Assembly (NCBI RefSeq): GCF_011320075.1
Contig: NZ_JAANPA010000009.1
Location: 1-64,000, forward strand
Source of the DNA: Sphingosinicella sp. YJ22
Lineage (GTDB): Bacteria > Pseudomonadota > Alphaproteobacteria > Sphingomonadales > Sphingomonadaceae
Reading direction: 5' to 3'
Length of the DNA stretch: 64,000 bases
Part shown: positions 51,140-59,420 of the stretch, piece by piece
Layout of the letters: each line of letters starts with the position of its first letter
Position numbering within the stretch: the first letter of the stretch is position 1
Notes under the pieces: model-generated
Databases searched by the model: none
The model's input: the letters and a program-made list of their open reading frames with translations, nothing else
Told to the model about the DNA's origin: nothing
Translations under genes and position numbers: made by a program

Positions 51140-52360
51140 TCAAGCCTCTTGTGGGTTGCGGCAGACCGGAAGGGTGATGGTCGCCTCGTAACGGTCGTCC
51201 TTCGCGCCCGCCTCGAGCCTGCCCGCCCTGCCGTAGACGGCCGCGAGGCGCTGGCGGACGTTGATCAGGCCGACGCCGCTGGAGGCGTGGGCCGGTCCGG
51301 TCTGTTCCGCCGAAACGCAATTGGCGACGGTGATCTTGAGGTCGCAATCCTCGACGTCGCCGGTGATGGTGATCTTGGTCGGGCCGCGGGTGCGGGCGAC
51401 GCCGTGCTTGATCGCATTCTCGACGAGCGGCTGGACCAGGAAGCTCGGGATCAGCGCCTCGCAGGCGGCGGGGCTGCAATCGACCTCGACGTCGAGTCGC
51501 TCGCCGAAGCGGACGCTCTCGATGTCGAGATATTCCTCGGTCAGCGCGAGCTCCTCCTCGAGCGGGATGAGCTCGCCGGGATCGGCGTTGAGCGAGGACC
51601 TGAGGAAGCTCGACAATTTGTCGGTCATGCGCTCGGCATCCTCGTTGCGCTGGGTGACGATCAGGGCGGAGATCGAGTTCAGCGCATTGAACAGGAAGTG
51701 CGGGTTCAGCTGGTAGCGCAGCGCCGCGAGCTGGGCGTGCTGGGCGTTGGCCAGCGCCTGGCTGAGCGCCAGTTCCTGCTTCAAGGCCGCGCGGCGGGCG
51801 AAGCCGACCTGGAACAGCGCCATGTTCACGCCGAACACGAGGATATAGTTGAGAAGCGACGGATAGGCGCGGGCCATGTCCGACGGCAGCTGCGCGAACA
51901 GGTGGTCGAGGCGGCTCGCGATCATGGTCTGGAAGGTGAGGTCGAAGGCGGTGTTGATCGTCGCGGTGACGATCACCGTCACCACCATCACGATCACGCG
52001 CTGGCGCAGCGGCTGGTCGACGGTTCGGCGGAACACCGCGAACATCGACAAAGCGAGCATGATCGACACCGGCACGGTCGAGCAGTCGAGCGCGACGCTG
52101 GTCCAGTTGGCGCCCTCGTAGCGCGCGATGATGATCGGAAGGAACAGCAGCAGCACGAACAGCCACAGCGACACGGTCAGAGCGATCGCCTCCGGCCAGC
52201 GGGCCTGGTTGGTGGCGCTCGGCAGCGGCAGCGCCGCCCCGGACGCGGTTTCGACCGGCGCCGGCGGAGCCAGTTGCTGGCGCAGCACCTTGGGGCAGTC
52301 GCGATCGGGGGAGAAGTCCGGCGTCGCCGAGAGCGCAATGTCCATCGAAGCACCATGCAA
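51140..52360 (-). CDS. LytS-type sensor histidine kinase (second pair)
   Basis: A 406-residue kinase with four membrane helices at about 58-79, 93-112, 121-142 and 168-188. The His_kinase domain has the phospho-acceptor His in RYQLNPHFLFNALNSISALI. The HATPase domain shows PLVENAIKHGVAR and SSGVGLINVRQRLAAVYG. It has no extracellular sensor domain, so it may sense within the membrane. ATG 52345 is an alternative start five codons in. It pairs with the LytTR regulator downstream. It resembles the first kinase in plan but its N-terminal membrane part is different. Confidence 0.9.
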   Translation of the reverse strand: MHGASMDIALSATPDFSPDRDCPKVLRQQLAPPAPVETASGAALPLPSATNQARWPEAIALTVSLWLFVLLLFLPIIIARYEGANWTSVALDCSTVPVSIMLALSMFAVFRRTVDQPLRQRVIVMVVTVIVTATINTAFDLTFQTMIASRLDHLFAQLPSDMARAYPSLLNYILVFGVNMALFQVGFARRAALKQELALSQALANAQHAQLAALRYQLNPHFLFNALNSISALIVTQRNEDAERMTDKLSSFLRSSLNADPGELIPLEEELALTEEYLDIESVRFGERLDVEVDCSPAACEALIPSFLVQPLVENAIKHGVARTRGPTKITITGDVEDCDLKITVANCVSAEQTGPAHASSGVGLINVRQRLAAVYGRAGRLEAGAKDDRYEATITLPVCRNPQEA

Positions 52361-52590
52361 TAACGCCGTGCAAAGGTGAAGAGCGGCGGGACGAAGCTGC
52401 CTTGCCCTGCGATGAACAAGACAGCGGCCACCGCGGATTTACTGAGTGCAGGCGCGACAGAAGCGGTCCGCCGGTCGAACGAAATGGCGTTTTCGTCGTG
52501 GGATGGCTGCCAGTCCAAATCGCTCGGCTAGCCGGACATTGCGGCAGGGGGTCCGGCCGCTTGTTTCCTCACGAGTGAAAGAACCAGAAG

Positions 52591-53535
52591 ATGAGAATCC
52601 TGTTCAGCGTCGCCCTGGCGGCGGCGCTCCTGTTCGGCCACGCGCCCGCCGAGGCGCAGCTGGGCGGCCTTGGGGGGCTGGCCAACCGCATCGGCATCCG
52701 CAACCCGCTCGGCGGCAACGCGCCGGTCACCACCAGCATCGCCGACGCGCGCTGGGGCCAGCCCGAGCTCGACAATTTCACGCCGCGCGAGCGGGTCCGC
52801 CCGCTGATGGAGCTTCAGCGCACGCCCAATGGCGGCTTCGTTCTGCAGCCCGGCTATTACGAGATGCACACGCAGAGCTACTGCCTCCACGCCGGAACGC
52901 ATGGGCCGGGCGGCGGCGACGGCTATCTCTACGCGCCGGTCAAGGGCCCGGCCGAGGATGCGATCATGACGATCCTGCGCGGCTCGGTGAACCACCCGGA
53001 GATCGAGCAGCGCAGCATCCAGACCTTGATCTGGGCGATCCTTGCCCGCGCCAAGTTCGAGGACCTGTCGGCCGAGCACAAGGCGGTCGCGGCGCGGCTG
53101 CTGACTCCGCGCCAGCTCGTCAGCCTCAACCGGAGCGCGCTTGACGTTCTGACCGGCCCGCTGCTCGAGCGCGCGATCGGCGGCGTGCCGGCGCCGCTGC
53201 GCGCCATCGCCCAGGCCGAGGCGCAATTGAGGCAGATGCTGACCACGCCGGGGGCGAGCTTCGCTGACATGGAGCGGGTCGCGGTGCTCGCCGGAATGGC
53301 GCCGATGGGCGCGGGCAGCCAGGGCGTGCCGTCGGGGCGCTGGAGCCTCCACCCGGACGGTTACTACATCCGCTACATCCCGCAGGGCTACAGCCACACT
53401 TTGGTGCAGATCTGGGTGGAGCAGGGCAGCCCCGCGGTCGGCCGGGAATATGACCCGGCGACCCATGTCGCGACGCCCGGCAACACCGCCCGCCAGCGCC
53501 TCGCCCAGTCGGGCCGGGTGTACGGCAATCACTAA
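52591..53535 (+). CDS. Exported hypothetical protein
   Basis: A 314-residue protein with a signal peptide (MRILFSVALAAALLFGHAPAEA, cleavage near 22). Next is a Gly-rich stretch, then a domain with QPGYYEMHTQSYCLHAGTHG and YLYAPVKGPAEDAIMTILRG, a helical middle, and a C-terminal part with WSLHPDGYYIRYIPQGYSHT. The two Tyr/His-rich blocks may be part of one fold. I do not recognise the family. It has only a weak ribosome site (agaag) and is followed at once by a terminator hairpin. It is divergent from the second LytS gene across about 230 bp. Confidence 0.7.
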   Translation: MRILFSVALAAALLFGHAPAEAQLGGLGGLANRIGIRNPLGGNAPVTTSIADARWGQPELDNFTPRERVRPLMELQRTPNGGFVLQPGYYEMHTQSYCLHAGTHGPGGGDGYLYAPVKGPAEDAIMTILRGSVNHPEIEQRSIQTLIWAILARAKFEDLSAEHKAVAARLLTPRQLVSLNRSALDVLTGPLLERAIGGVPAPLRAIAQAEAQLRQMLTTPGASFADMERVAVLAGMAPMGAGSQGVPSGRWSLHPDGYYIRYIPQGYSHTLVQIWVEQGSPAVGREYDPATHVATPGNTARQRLAQSGRVYGNH

Positions 53536-53543
53536 GTGACTTT

Positions 53544-53573
53544 CCTCCCCGGCTCCGGCCGGGGAGGATATTT
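53544..53573. terminator. Terminator hairpin between convergent genes
   Basis: A perfect 10-bp stem (cctccccggc at 53544-53553 with 53558-53567), a 4-base loop and atattt after it on the plus strand; tttc precedes it, giving gaaag on the minus strand. It lies between the exported protein and the nitronate monooxygenase gene. Confidence 0.7.
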
Positions 53574-54607
53574 CAGCCCGAACGGCGCTCGAGGGCGTGG
53601 GCGGCTTCGTCGACGAGCTGCTTCAGGATCTCGGGGATGCTCTGCTCGGACTTGACCATTCCGACCGACTGGCCGGCCATCACCGAGCCGGTCTCGACGT
53701 CGCCGTCGATCACCGCTCGGCGAAGCGCGCCGGCCCAGTAATGCTCGATCTGGAGCTGGGCCTCGGCCATCTCGACCTTCTCCTCGTCGAGCAATTGGGC
53801 GACCTCGCGCTGCTTGGCGGCGAAGCTCTCCATCTCGCGATTCTTGAGTGCGCGGACGGGGATGACCGGGAGGCGCGGGTCGATCTGCACGCTGGTGATC
53901 GCGTCGCGGGCGGAGGCGCGGATGAACGCCTTCTTGAAGTTCGGGTGGGCGATGCATTCGTGGCTGCACACGAAGCGGGTGCCGAGTTGGCAGCCGGCCG
54001 CGCCCATCTCGAGGAAGCCCGCCAAGAGCCCGCCATGGCCGATGCCGCCGGCGACGAAGATCGGCACCTCGGCCGACAGCGGCGGCAATATCTCCTGGGC
54101 GAGTACCGAGGTCGAGACCGGCCCGATATGGCCGCCCGCCTCCATGCCCTCAATGACCAGGGCGTCGACTCTGGAGCGGATCAGCTTCTTGGCGAGGCTC
54201 AGCGCCGGGGCGAAGCAGATCAGCTTGGCGCCGCTGCCCTTGATCCGCTCGATCGCGCCGGGCGGCGGAAGGCCGCCGGCGAGGACGACATGGCCGACCT
54301 CATGCTTGGCGCAGACCTCGATCAGCTCATTGAGCTGCGGGTGCATGGTGATGAGGTTGACGCCGAACGGCTTCGACGTGCGCGCCTTGGTCTCGGCGAT
54401 CTCGGTGTCGAGAAGCTCGGGAGTCATCGCGCCGCAGGCGATGACTCCGAACGCGCCGGCATTGGACAAAGCGGAGACGAGGTTGCGCTCGGAGATCCAG
54501 CTCATCGCGCCGCCTAGGATCGCGACCTCGCAGCCAAGGAAGTCGGCGCCGCGCTGCATCTGGCGCTTCAGCCGGTCGTGGCCGATGCTGTCCGGCGTGA
54601 AGTTCAT
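53573..54607 (-). CDS. NPD-family nitronate monooxygenase (FMN-dependent)
   Basis: A 344-residue TIM-barrel flavoprotein. The family motifs are GAMSWISERNLVSALSNAGA at the N-terminus, HVVLAGGLPPPGAI, VIEGMEAGGHIGPVST (with the His implicated in catalysis and phosphate binding), FVAGGIGHGGLLAGFLEMGA and CQLGTRFVCSHECIAH. Nitronate monooxygenases detoxify alkyl nitronates such as propionate-3-nitronate, but many family members have other, unknown oxidation substrates. Its ATG overlaps the lysC stop (ATGA), so it is translated with aspartokinase; why is unclear. Confidence 0.88.
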   Translation of the reverse strand: MNFTPDSIGHDRLKRQMQRGADFLGCEVAILGGAMSWISERNLVSALSNAGAFGVIACGAMTPELLDTEIAETKARTSKPFGVNLITMHPQLNELIEVCAKHEVGHVVLAGGLPPPGAIERIKGSGAKLICFAPALSLAKKLIRSRVDALVIEGMEAGGHIGPVSTSVLAQEILPPLSAEVPIFVAGGIGHGGLLAGFLEMGAAGCQLGTRFVCSHECIAHPNFKKAFIRASARDAITSVQIDPRLPVIPVRALKNREMESFAAKQREVAQLLDEEKVEMAEAQLQIEHYWAGALRRAVIDGDVETGSVMAGQSVGMVKSEQSIPEILKQLVDEAAHALERRSG

Positions 54608-55842
54608 TCGGAATCCTCTGAGTCGAGCCCGTAGGCGGTGTGGAGCACGCGCACGGCGAGCTCGGTATATTCCTCGGGGATCAGCACCGAGACTTTGATC
54701 TCCGACGTGGTGATGGCGAGGATGTTGATCCCGCGGTCGGCGAGCGTCTGGAACATCTGCGCGGCGATGCCCGCGTTGGAGCGCATGCCGACTCCGACCG
54801 CGCTTACCTTGACCACCTCGGTGTTGGTGACGATCTCGTCGAAGCCGACCTCGGCCTGAACCTTCTCGAGCTCGGCGGTGGTGTGGGCGAGCGAGGCGCG
54901 CGGCACCGTGAAGGTGAGAACGCTCTTCTCACCGCGGCGCGGAACGCTCTGCACGATCATGTCGACATTGATGTTGGCGGCGGCGAGCGGCGCGAAGATT
55001 CCCGCCACGGTGCCCGGCGAATCCGCCAGCCCGGTCAGTGTGACCATCGCCTCGTTCTTGTCATGGGCGATGCCGGTGATGACGTTTCTTTCCATGGGGC
55101 TGTCCTCAAGGGCGTCGTCGCCCACGATCAAGGTTCCCGGCCGGTCCTCGAACGAGGACAGGACCTGGAGCGGCATTCCGTAGCGCATGGCGAGGCCGAC
55201 CGAGCGGGTCTGAAGCACCTTGGCGCCGACCGAGGCCAGCTCAAGCATCTCCTCATAGGTGACGAGGTCGAGCTTGCGCGCCTTGGGCACGATGCGCGGG
55301 TCGGTCGTGTAGACTCCGTCGACGTCGGTATAGATGTCGCAGCGGTCGGCCTTCATCGCCGCCGCGAGCGCCACCGCCGACGTGTCCGATCCGCCGCGCC
55401 CGAGCGTCGCCAGCTCGCCCTCGGCGGTGACTCCCTGGAAGCCCGGGATGACGGCGATGCCGCCGCCGTCGAACACGCGCTCCAGCACGTCGACGTCGAT
55501 GCCTTCGATCAGGGCGGCGGCGTGGCCCGAGGCGAGAATGGGCAGCTGCCAGCCCATATAGGAGCGGGCGTTGAGCCCCATGCCCTGGAGGGTGATGGCG
55601 AGAAGGCCGCTGGTGACCTGCTCCCCCGACGCGACGACCACGTCATATTCGCGCGGGTCGTAGAGCGAGGCAGCCTCGCGGCAGAGATGGACGAGCCGGT
55701 CGGTCTCGCCGGCCATGGCCGAGACGACCACGGCGACCTGGTTGCCGCGCTCGGCCTCGCGCTTCACGAGCGACGAGACATGGCGGATGCGCTCGATGCC
55801 CGCCATGGACGTTCCGCCGAATTTCATCACGATGCGGGCCAT
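54604..55842 (-). CDS. lysC: Aspartate kinase
   Basis: A 412-residue aspartokinase, the first enzyme of the aspartate pathway to lysine, threonine and methionine. The N-terminal kinase domain has IVMKFGGTSMAG and VVVSAMAGETD, then LGRGGSDTSAVALAAAMKAD and DGVYTTDPRIVPKARKLD. Two ACT domains at the C-terminus (GLADSPGTVAGIFAPLAAAN; VGMRSNAGIAAQMFQTLADR) give feedback control, usually by lysine plus threonine. The start is ATG 55842 (MARIVMKFGG). It follows lysA after 35 bp in the same operon. Confidence 0.96.
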   Translation of the reverse strand: MARIVMKFGGTSMAGIERIRHVSSLVKREAERGNQVAVVVSAMAGETDRLVHLCREAASLYDPREYDVVVASGEQVTSGLLAITLQGMGLNARSYMGWQLPILASGHAAALIEGIDVDVLERVFDGGGIAVIPGFQGVTAEGELATLGRGGSDTSAVALAAAMKADRCDIYTDVDGVYTTDPRIVPKARKLDLVTYEEMLELASVGAKVLQTRSVGLAMRYGMPLQVLSSFEDRPGTLIVGDDALEDSPMERNVITGIAHDKNEAMVTLTGLADSPGTVAGIFAPLAAANINVDMIVQSVPRRGEKSVLTFTVPRASLAHTTAELEKVQAEVGFDEIVTNTEVVKVSAVGVGMRSNAGIAAQMFQTLADRGINILAITTSEIKVSVLIPEEYTELAVRVLHTAYGLDSEDSE

Positions 55843-55877
55843 ATGCGCGGCGGCGATAGGGAGCGGCGCGCGCGCGG

Positions 55878-57140
55878 TCAACGCAGCCAGTCGGGAACGC
55901 TGTCCCGCTGGATCAAAGCCTCGAGCGGGAGGCGTTCGCGGACCACGGCCCAGCGGTCGCCGTCGACGAGGACTTCGGGAGTGAGCGGGCGGCTGTTGTA
56001 GGTGCTCGACATGGCGGCGGCGTAGGCGCCCGCGGTTCGGAACAGGATGAGGTCATCCTCGCCGACCTCGTCCATGTTGCGGGCGGTCGCGAAGGTGTCG
56101 CCGGTTTCGCACACAGGGCCGACGACGTTGGCGGTGAAGCGGCGGCCGTTCGGCTCGACGGCCTCGATCGCGTGCCAGGCATCGTACAAAGCGGGGCGCA
56201 TGAGGTCGTTCATCGCCGCGTCGACGATGACGAAGGGGTGACTTGCGCCGGGCTTCACGCGGATCACGCGGGTCAGAAGGATGCCCGCATTGCCTGTGAT
56301 CAGTCGGCCGGGCTCGAAGACGAGGCTCGCGTCCCAGTCGCGGGTCACGCGCGCGACCATCTCGCCATAGTCATAGGGGCTGGGCGGCGGTGGCAGTCCC
56401 GGATCGTAGGGCACGCCGAGGCCGCCGCCGAGGTCGGCCACCCTGATGTCGCAGCCGGCGGCGCGAAGGTCGCGGATCAGCTCGCCGATCTTGGTGAAGG
56501 CGCTTTCGAGCGGCGCAAGGCTGGTCAGCTGACTGCCGATATGGACGGCGACGCCCTGCAGCCGAAGGCCGGGAAGGCGGCTGGCATGGGCATAGGCGTC
56601 GAGCGCGTCGGCGAGGGCGACTCCGAACTTGTTGTCGGCGGCGCCGGTGGTGATCTTGGCGTGGGTGCCGGCCTCGACGTCGGGATTGATGCGGAAGCCC
56701 GCCGGCGCCTCGATCCCTAGCGACGCGGCGACGCGCGACAGAGTCTCGGCCTCGGCGACGCTCTCGATGTTGAACTGGAACAGGCCGCCGGTCAGCGCGA
56801 GCGCCATCTCGTCCGCGGTCTTGCCGACGCCGGAGAAGACGATCCTGTCCGGGTCCATGCCCGCGAAGCGGGCGCGGCTATATTCGCCGCCCGACACGAC
56901 ATCGGCGCCGAGGCCTTCCCGCGCCAGCGTCGCCAGCACCGCCGCATTGGGATTGGCCTTCACCGCATATGCGACGATCGGCTCGTCGAGCGCGGCCAGC
57001 GCCTGGTGCATCACCGCGGCGTGGCGGCGAAGGGTCGCGGTCGAATAGACATAGACGGGCGTTCCGACCGCGTCGGCGATCGCGGGCAGCGGCACGTCCT
57101 CGCAATGGGCGATACCGTGCCTCAGGTTGAAATGGTCCAT
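55878..57140 (-). CDS. lysA: Diaminopimelate decarboxylase
   Basis: A 420-residue PLP-dependent decarboxylase making L-lysine from meso-diaminopimelate. The PLP lysine is in VAYAVKANPNAAVL. The glycine loop ADLGGGLGVPY, HIGSQLTS, EPGRLITGNAG and the C-terminal CETGDTF (Cys at the dimer active site) with FRTAGAYAAAMSSTYNSRP are all present. The start at 57140 has gaaggaag as ribosome site; the frame is open further, but that part overlaps the divergent ubiG promoter and gene. It leads the lysA-lysC-nitronate monooxygenase operon. Confidence 0.96.
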   Translation of the reverse strand: MDHFNLRHGIAHCEDVPLPAIADAVGTPVYVYSTATLRRHAAVMHQALAALDEPIVAYAVKANPNAAVLATLAREGLGADVVSGGEYSRARFAGMDPDRIVFSGVGKTADEMALALTGGLFQFNIESVAEAETLSRVAASLGIEAPAGFRINPDVEAGTHAKITTGAADNKFGVALADALDAYAHASRLPGLRLQGVAVHIGSQLTSLAPLESAFTKIGELIRDLRAAGCDIRVADLGGGLGVPYDPGLPPPPSPYDYGEMVARVTRDWDASLVFEPGRLITGNAGILLTRVIRVKPGASHPFVIVDAAMNDLMRPALYDAWHAIEAVEPNGRRFTANVVGPVCETGDTFATARNMDEVGEDDLILFRTAGAYAAAMSSTYNSRPLTPEVLVDGDRWAVVRERLPLEALIQRDSVPDWLR

Positions 57141-57198
57141 GGCTTCCTTCGCGGAAAAAGCGTGGAACCGGAGCGCCGCCGGCTGGTAGGAGCGGCGC

Positions 57199-57936
57199 AT
57201 GGCACAAGCAAGCGAACCGCCCGCCTCGACGATCGATCCGAGGGAGGCCGAGCATTTCGGCAAATTGGCCGCCGACTGGTGGGACCCGAAGGGCTCGTCG
57301 GCGATGCTTCACAAATTGAACCCGGTGCGGCTCAAATATCTTCGCGAGCAGATCGACCATCATTTCGGCACCGACGAGCATGACCGGCGGCCGCTCGACG
57401 GGCGGCGAGTCGCCGACGTCGGCTGCGGCGCGGGCCTGCTGGCGGAACCGCTCGCCCGGCTCGGCGGCCAGGTCACCGCGGTCGACGCGGCCGAGGAGAA
57501 TATCGCCGCCGCGCGCACCCATGCGCAGGGGCAGGGACTGGAGATCGACTATCGCGTCGGCGGGGTCGAGGGGCTCGACGGCCCTTACGCGCTGATCACC
57601 TCGATGGAGGTCGTCGAGCATGTCGCCGACGTTCCGGCCTTCCTCGCCGGGCTCGCCAGGGCACTTGCGCCGGACGGGCTGCTGGTGATGTCGACTCCCA
57701 ACCGAACCACCATGTCGCGCCTGCTGCTGGTCGGCGCCGCCGAGGCGCTCGGGCGGATCCCCAAGGGCACGCACGACTGGGACCGGTTCCTCACCCCGGA
57801 CGAGCTGACCGCGGCGCTGGCGGAGGCGGGGCTCGAGGTCACCGACACGTGCGGCCTCGCCTGGGACCCGCTCCGTGGCCTCCATCTCGGCCACGACATG
57901 AGCCTCAATTACCTGGTGACGGCGCGGAGACTTTGA
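57199..57936 (+). CDS. ubiG: Ubiquinone biosynthesis O-methyltransferase
   Basis: A 245-residue SAM-dependent methyltransferase for both O-methylation steps of ubiquinone synthesis. It starts with the UbiG-specific FGKLAADWWDPKGSSAMLHK and NPVRLKYLREQI. Motif I is VADVGCGAGLLAEPLARLG with the acidic end of strand 2 in VTAVDAAEEN. SMEVVEHVADVPAFL and STPNRT follow, as does the C-terminal DMSLNYLVTAR. An aggag site precedes the ATG. The divergent lysA/lysC-ubiG layout is common in alphaproteobacteria. Confidence 0.95.
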   Translation: MAQASEPPASTIDPREAEHFGKLAADWWDPKGSSAMLHKLNPVRLKYLREQIDHHFGTDEHDRRPLDGRRVADVGCGAGLLAEPLARLGGQVTAVDAAEENIAAARTHAQGQGLEIDYRVGGVEGLDGPYALITSMEVVEHVADVPAFLAGLARALAPDGLLVMSTPNRTTMSRLLLVGAAEALGRIPKGTHDWDRFLTPDELTAALAEAGLEVTDTCGLAWDPLRGLHLGHDMSLNYLVTARRL

Positions 57937-58067
57937 CCCCTCTCCCCTTGAGCGAGAGGGGGGCGCCGCGGAGCGGCGGAGGGAGAGGGGGGAGTCCGAC
58001 ACCCCCGCGCAGCCCCCGCTCCTGGCTCACTTCGTGAGCCGTCCTCTCCCCTGAAGGGGAGAGGGTC
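57937..58067. repeat. Hairpin-rich intergenic segment after ubiG
   Basis: 131 bp built of nested inverted repeats: cccctct...agagggg (from 57937), a 7-bp hairpin ggctcac-ttc-gtgagcc (58024-58040), and a 9-bp hairpin cctctcccc-tgaa-ggggagagg (58043-58064). The last ends four bases before the M20 peptidase stop. The purine/pyrimidine blocks also pair with each other across the segment, so a larger cruciform is possible. It may terminate both convergent transcripts. No coding potential is seen. Confidence 0.6.
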
Positions 58068-59378
58068 TTACCGGCGCGACAGCCTCATCATCAGCAGCGC
58101 GGTGCGGATCGCCTGGCGGGGGAGGCTGGTGAGGTCGACCCATTCGCCTTCGGCATGGGCGCCGCCGCCGGCCATGCCGAGGCCAGCGAGCGTGTCGACG
58201 TCGGCGGCGACAAAGGCGCTGTCGGCGGCGCCGCGGCGGCCCGGGTCAAATTCCGGCATCTCGGGGTAACCGAGCAGGCGGTTGACCTCGTTGAGGCGGG
58301 ACAGCAGCCGGCGGTTGCCTTCGGTCGGCGGCATCGGCGGGTAGCCGCCCGCGGCGAAGGCGAGCTCGGCCGAGGTGCCCGGCAGGTGCTGCGCGACAAT
58401 CGCCTGCATGGCCGTGCGGATGCGCGCGTCCTGGTCGGGGGTGAGCGAGCGCAGGTCGCCGCGGGCGATCGCCATCTCCGGGATGATGTTGGTCTTACCC
58501 GACGCCTGCACCCGCTCGAGGCTGCCGTCGATCGTCGCGGGCGTGCCGCCGGCGGCGAGGCCGACATTGAAGGTGAGGTTGGGCTCAGGCAGCTCCCGGC
58601 GGAAGGCGTCGAGGATGCGCGCGAGCTCGTAGATCGCGCCATAGCCGAGGCCTTCGCCGAAGATGCCGCTGGAATGGCCCGTGCGGCCGCGCACGGTGAG
58701 CGACCAGGTCGACGAGCTGCGCCGAGCGACGGTGCCGAAATCGCGGCCGTCGTCGCGCGCGAGATTCTCGAACTCCAGGGCATAATCGGCCTCGCGGCCG
58801 GCGGCGATGAGGTCGCGGCGCGCCGTGGCCAGCGGCGCTCCGGGCCGCTCCTCGTCGCCGGTGAGGACGACGGTCACGTGCATCCGGCGCAGCTCGCCGG
58901 TGGCGTGAAGCGCCCTCAGCGCCGCGACGATGACCGCGATGCCGCCCTTGTCGTCGCCGATTCCGGGGCCGGTGGCGCGGTCGCCCTGCCGCTCGAAGCG
59001 CTGGAACGGGCTCGACGGCTCGAACACCGTGTCGAGATGGCCGATCATCAGGACATGCTTGCTCGCGCCGCGCGTGAGGTTGCGGTGGGTGGCGATCAGG
59101 TGCCCGGCGCGGCCGGTCTCTGCCATGTCGACCCAGCGCACCTCCATGCCGAGCGCCTCGAACTCGGGGCGCAGCATGTCGGCGACGGCGCGGACGCCGG
59201 CCAGGTTCAGGGTGCCGCTGTTCTGGTTCACCATCCGCTCGAGCAGCGCGATGTGGCGGTCGGTGCCGCGCTCGACGGCGGCGACCACCCGCTGGTCGGG
59301 GTCGGTGAGCTGTGCTTGGGCGACTGCTGGGAAGAGCAGTGCGACCGCCATCGCAAGGGGGCGCAGGATCGTCATCAT
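58068..59378 (-). CDS. Exported M20-family metallopeptidase
   Basis: A 436-residue protein with a signal peptide (about 1-23, ending AVAQA). M20 zinc-site residues: His and Asp in VLMIGHLDTVFEP, Asp in GPGIGDDKGGIAVIVAALRA, the catalytic and ligand Glu pair in LTGDEERPGAP, and His near the end in GGGAHAEGEWVD. The dimerisation lid lies in the middle (TVRGRTGHSSGIFGEGLG). The closest functional group is glutamate carboxypeptidase-like (M20A/CPG2). It is predicted to be periplasmic. The start at 59378 (ATGATG) lies beside a dispersed repeat; the longer frame to 59414 would translate that repeat. Confidence 0.9.
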   Translation of the reverse strand: MMTILRPLAMAVALLFPAVAQAQLTDPDQRVVAAVERGTDRHIALLERMVNQNSGTLNLAGVRAVADMLRPEFEALGMEVRWVDMAETGRAGHLIATHRNLTRGASKHVLMIGHLDTVFEPSSPFQRFERQGDRATGPGIGDDKGGIAVIVAALRALHATGELRRMHVTVVLTGDEERPGAPLATARRDLIAAGREADYALEFENLARDDGRDFGTVARRSSSTWSLTVRGRTGHSSGIFGEGLGYGAIYELARILDAFRRELPEPNLTFNVGLAAGGTPATIDGSLERVQASGKTNIIPEMAIARGDLRSLTPDQDARIRTAMQAIVAQHLPGTSAELAFAAGGYPPMPPTEGNRRLLSRLNEVNRLLGYPEMPEFDPGRRGAADSAFVAADVDTLAGLGMAGGGAHAEGEWVDLTSLPRQAIRTALLMMRLSRR

Positions 59379-59384
59379 CCCGCA

Positions 59385-59418
59385 GTCATTGCGAGAAGCG
59401 GAGCGACGAAGCAATCCA
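59385..59418. repeat. Dispersed ATTGCGAG...GCAAT intergenic repeat
   Basis: The 34-bp sequence begins gtcattgcgagaag and ends gacgaagcaatcca. Its attgc/gcaat ends and the gag-cg-gag centre match a widespread intergenic repeat type. It fills almost the whole 42-bp gap between the MipA-like gene stop (59421) and the M20 peptidase start. Confidence 0.6.
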
Positions 59419-59420
59419 GC

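Noticed and set aside
55843-55877. Possible lysine riboswitch upstream of lysC
   Set aside because: Only 35 bp separate lysA and lysC, too short for an L-box. The 58-bp gap upstream of lysA is also too short.
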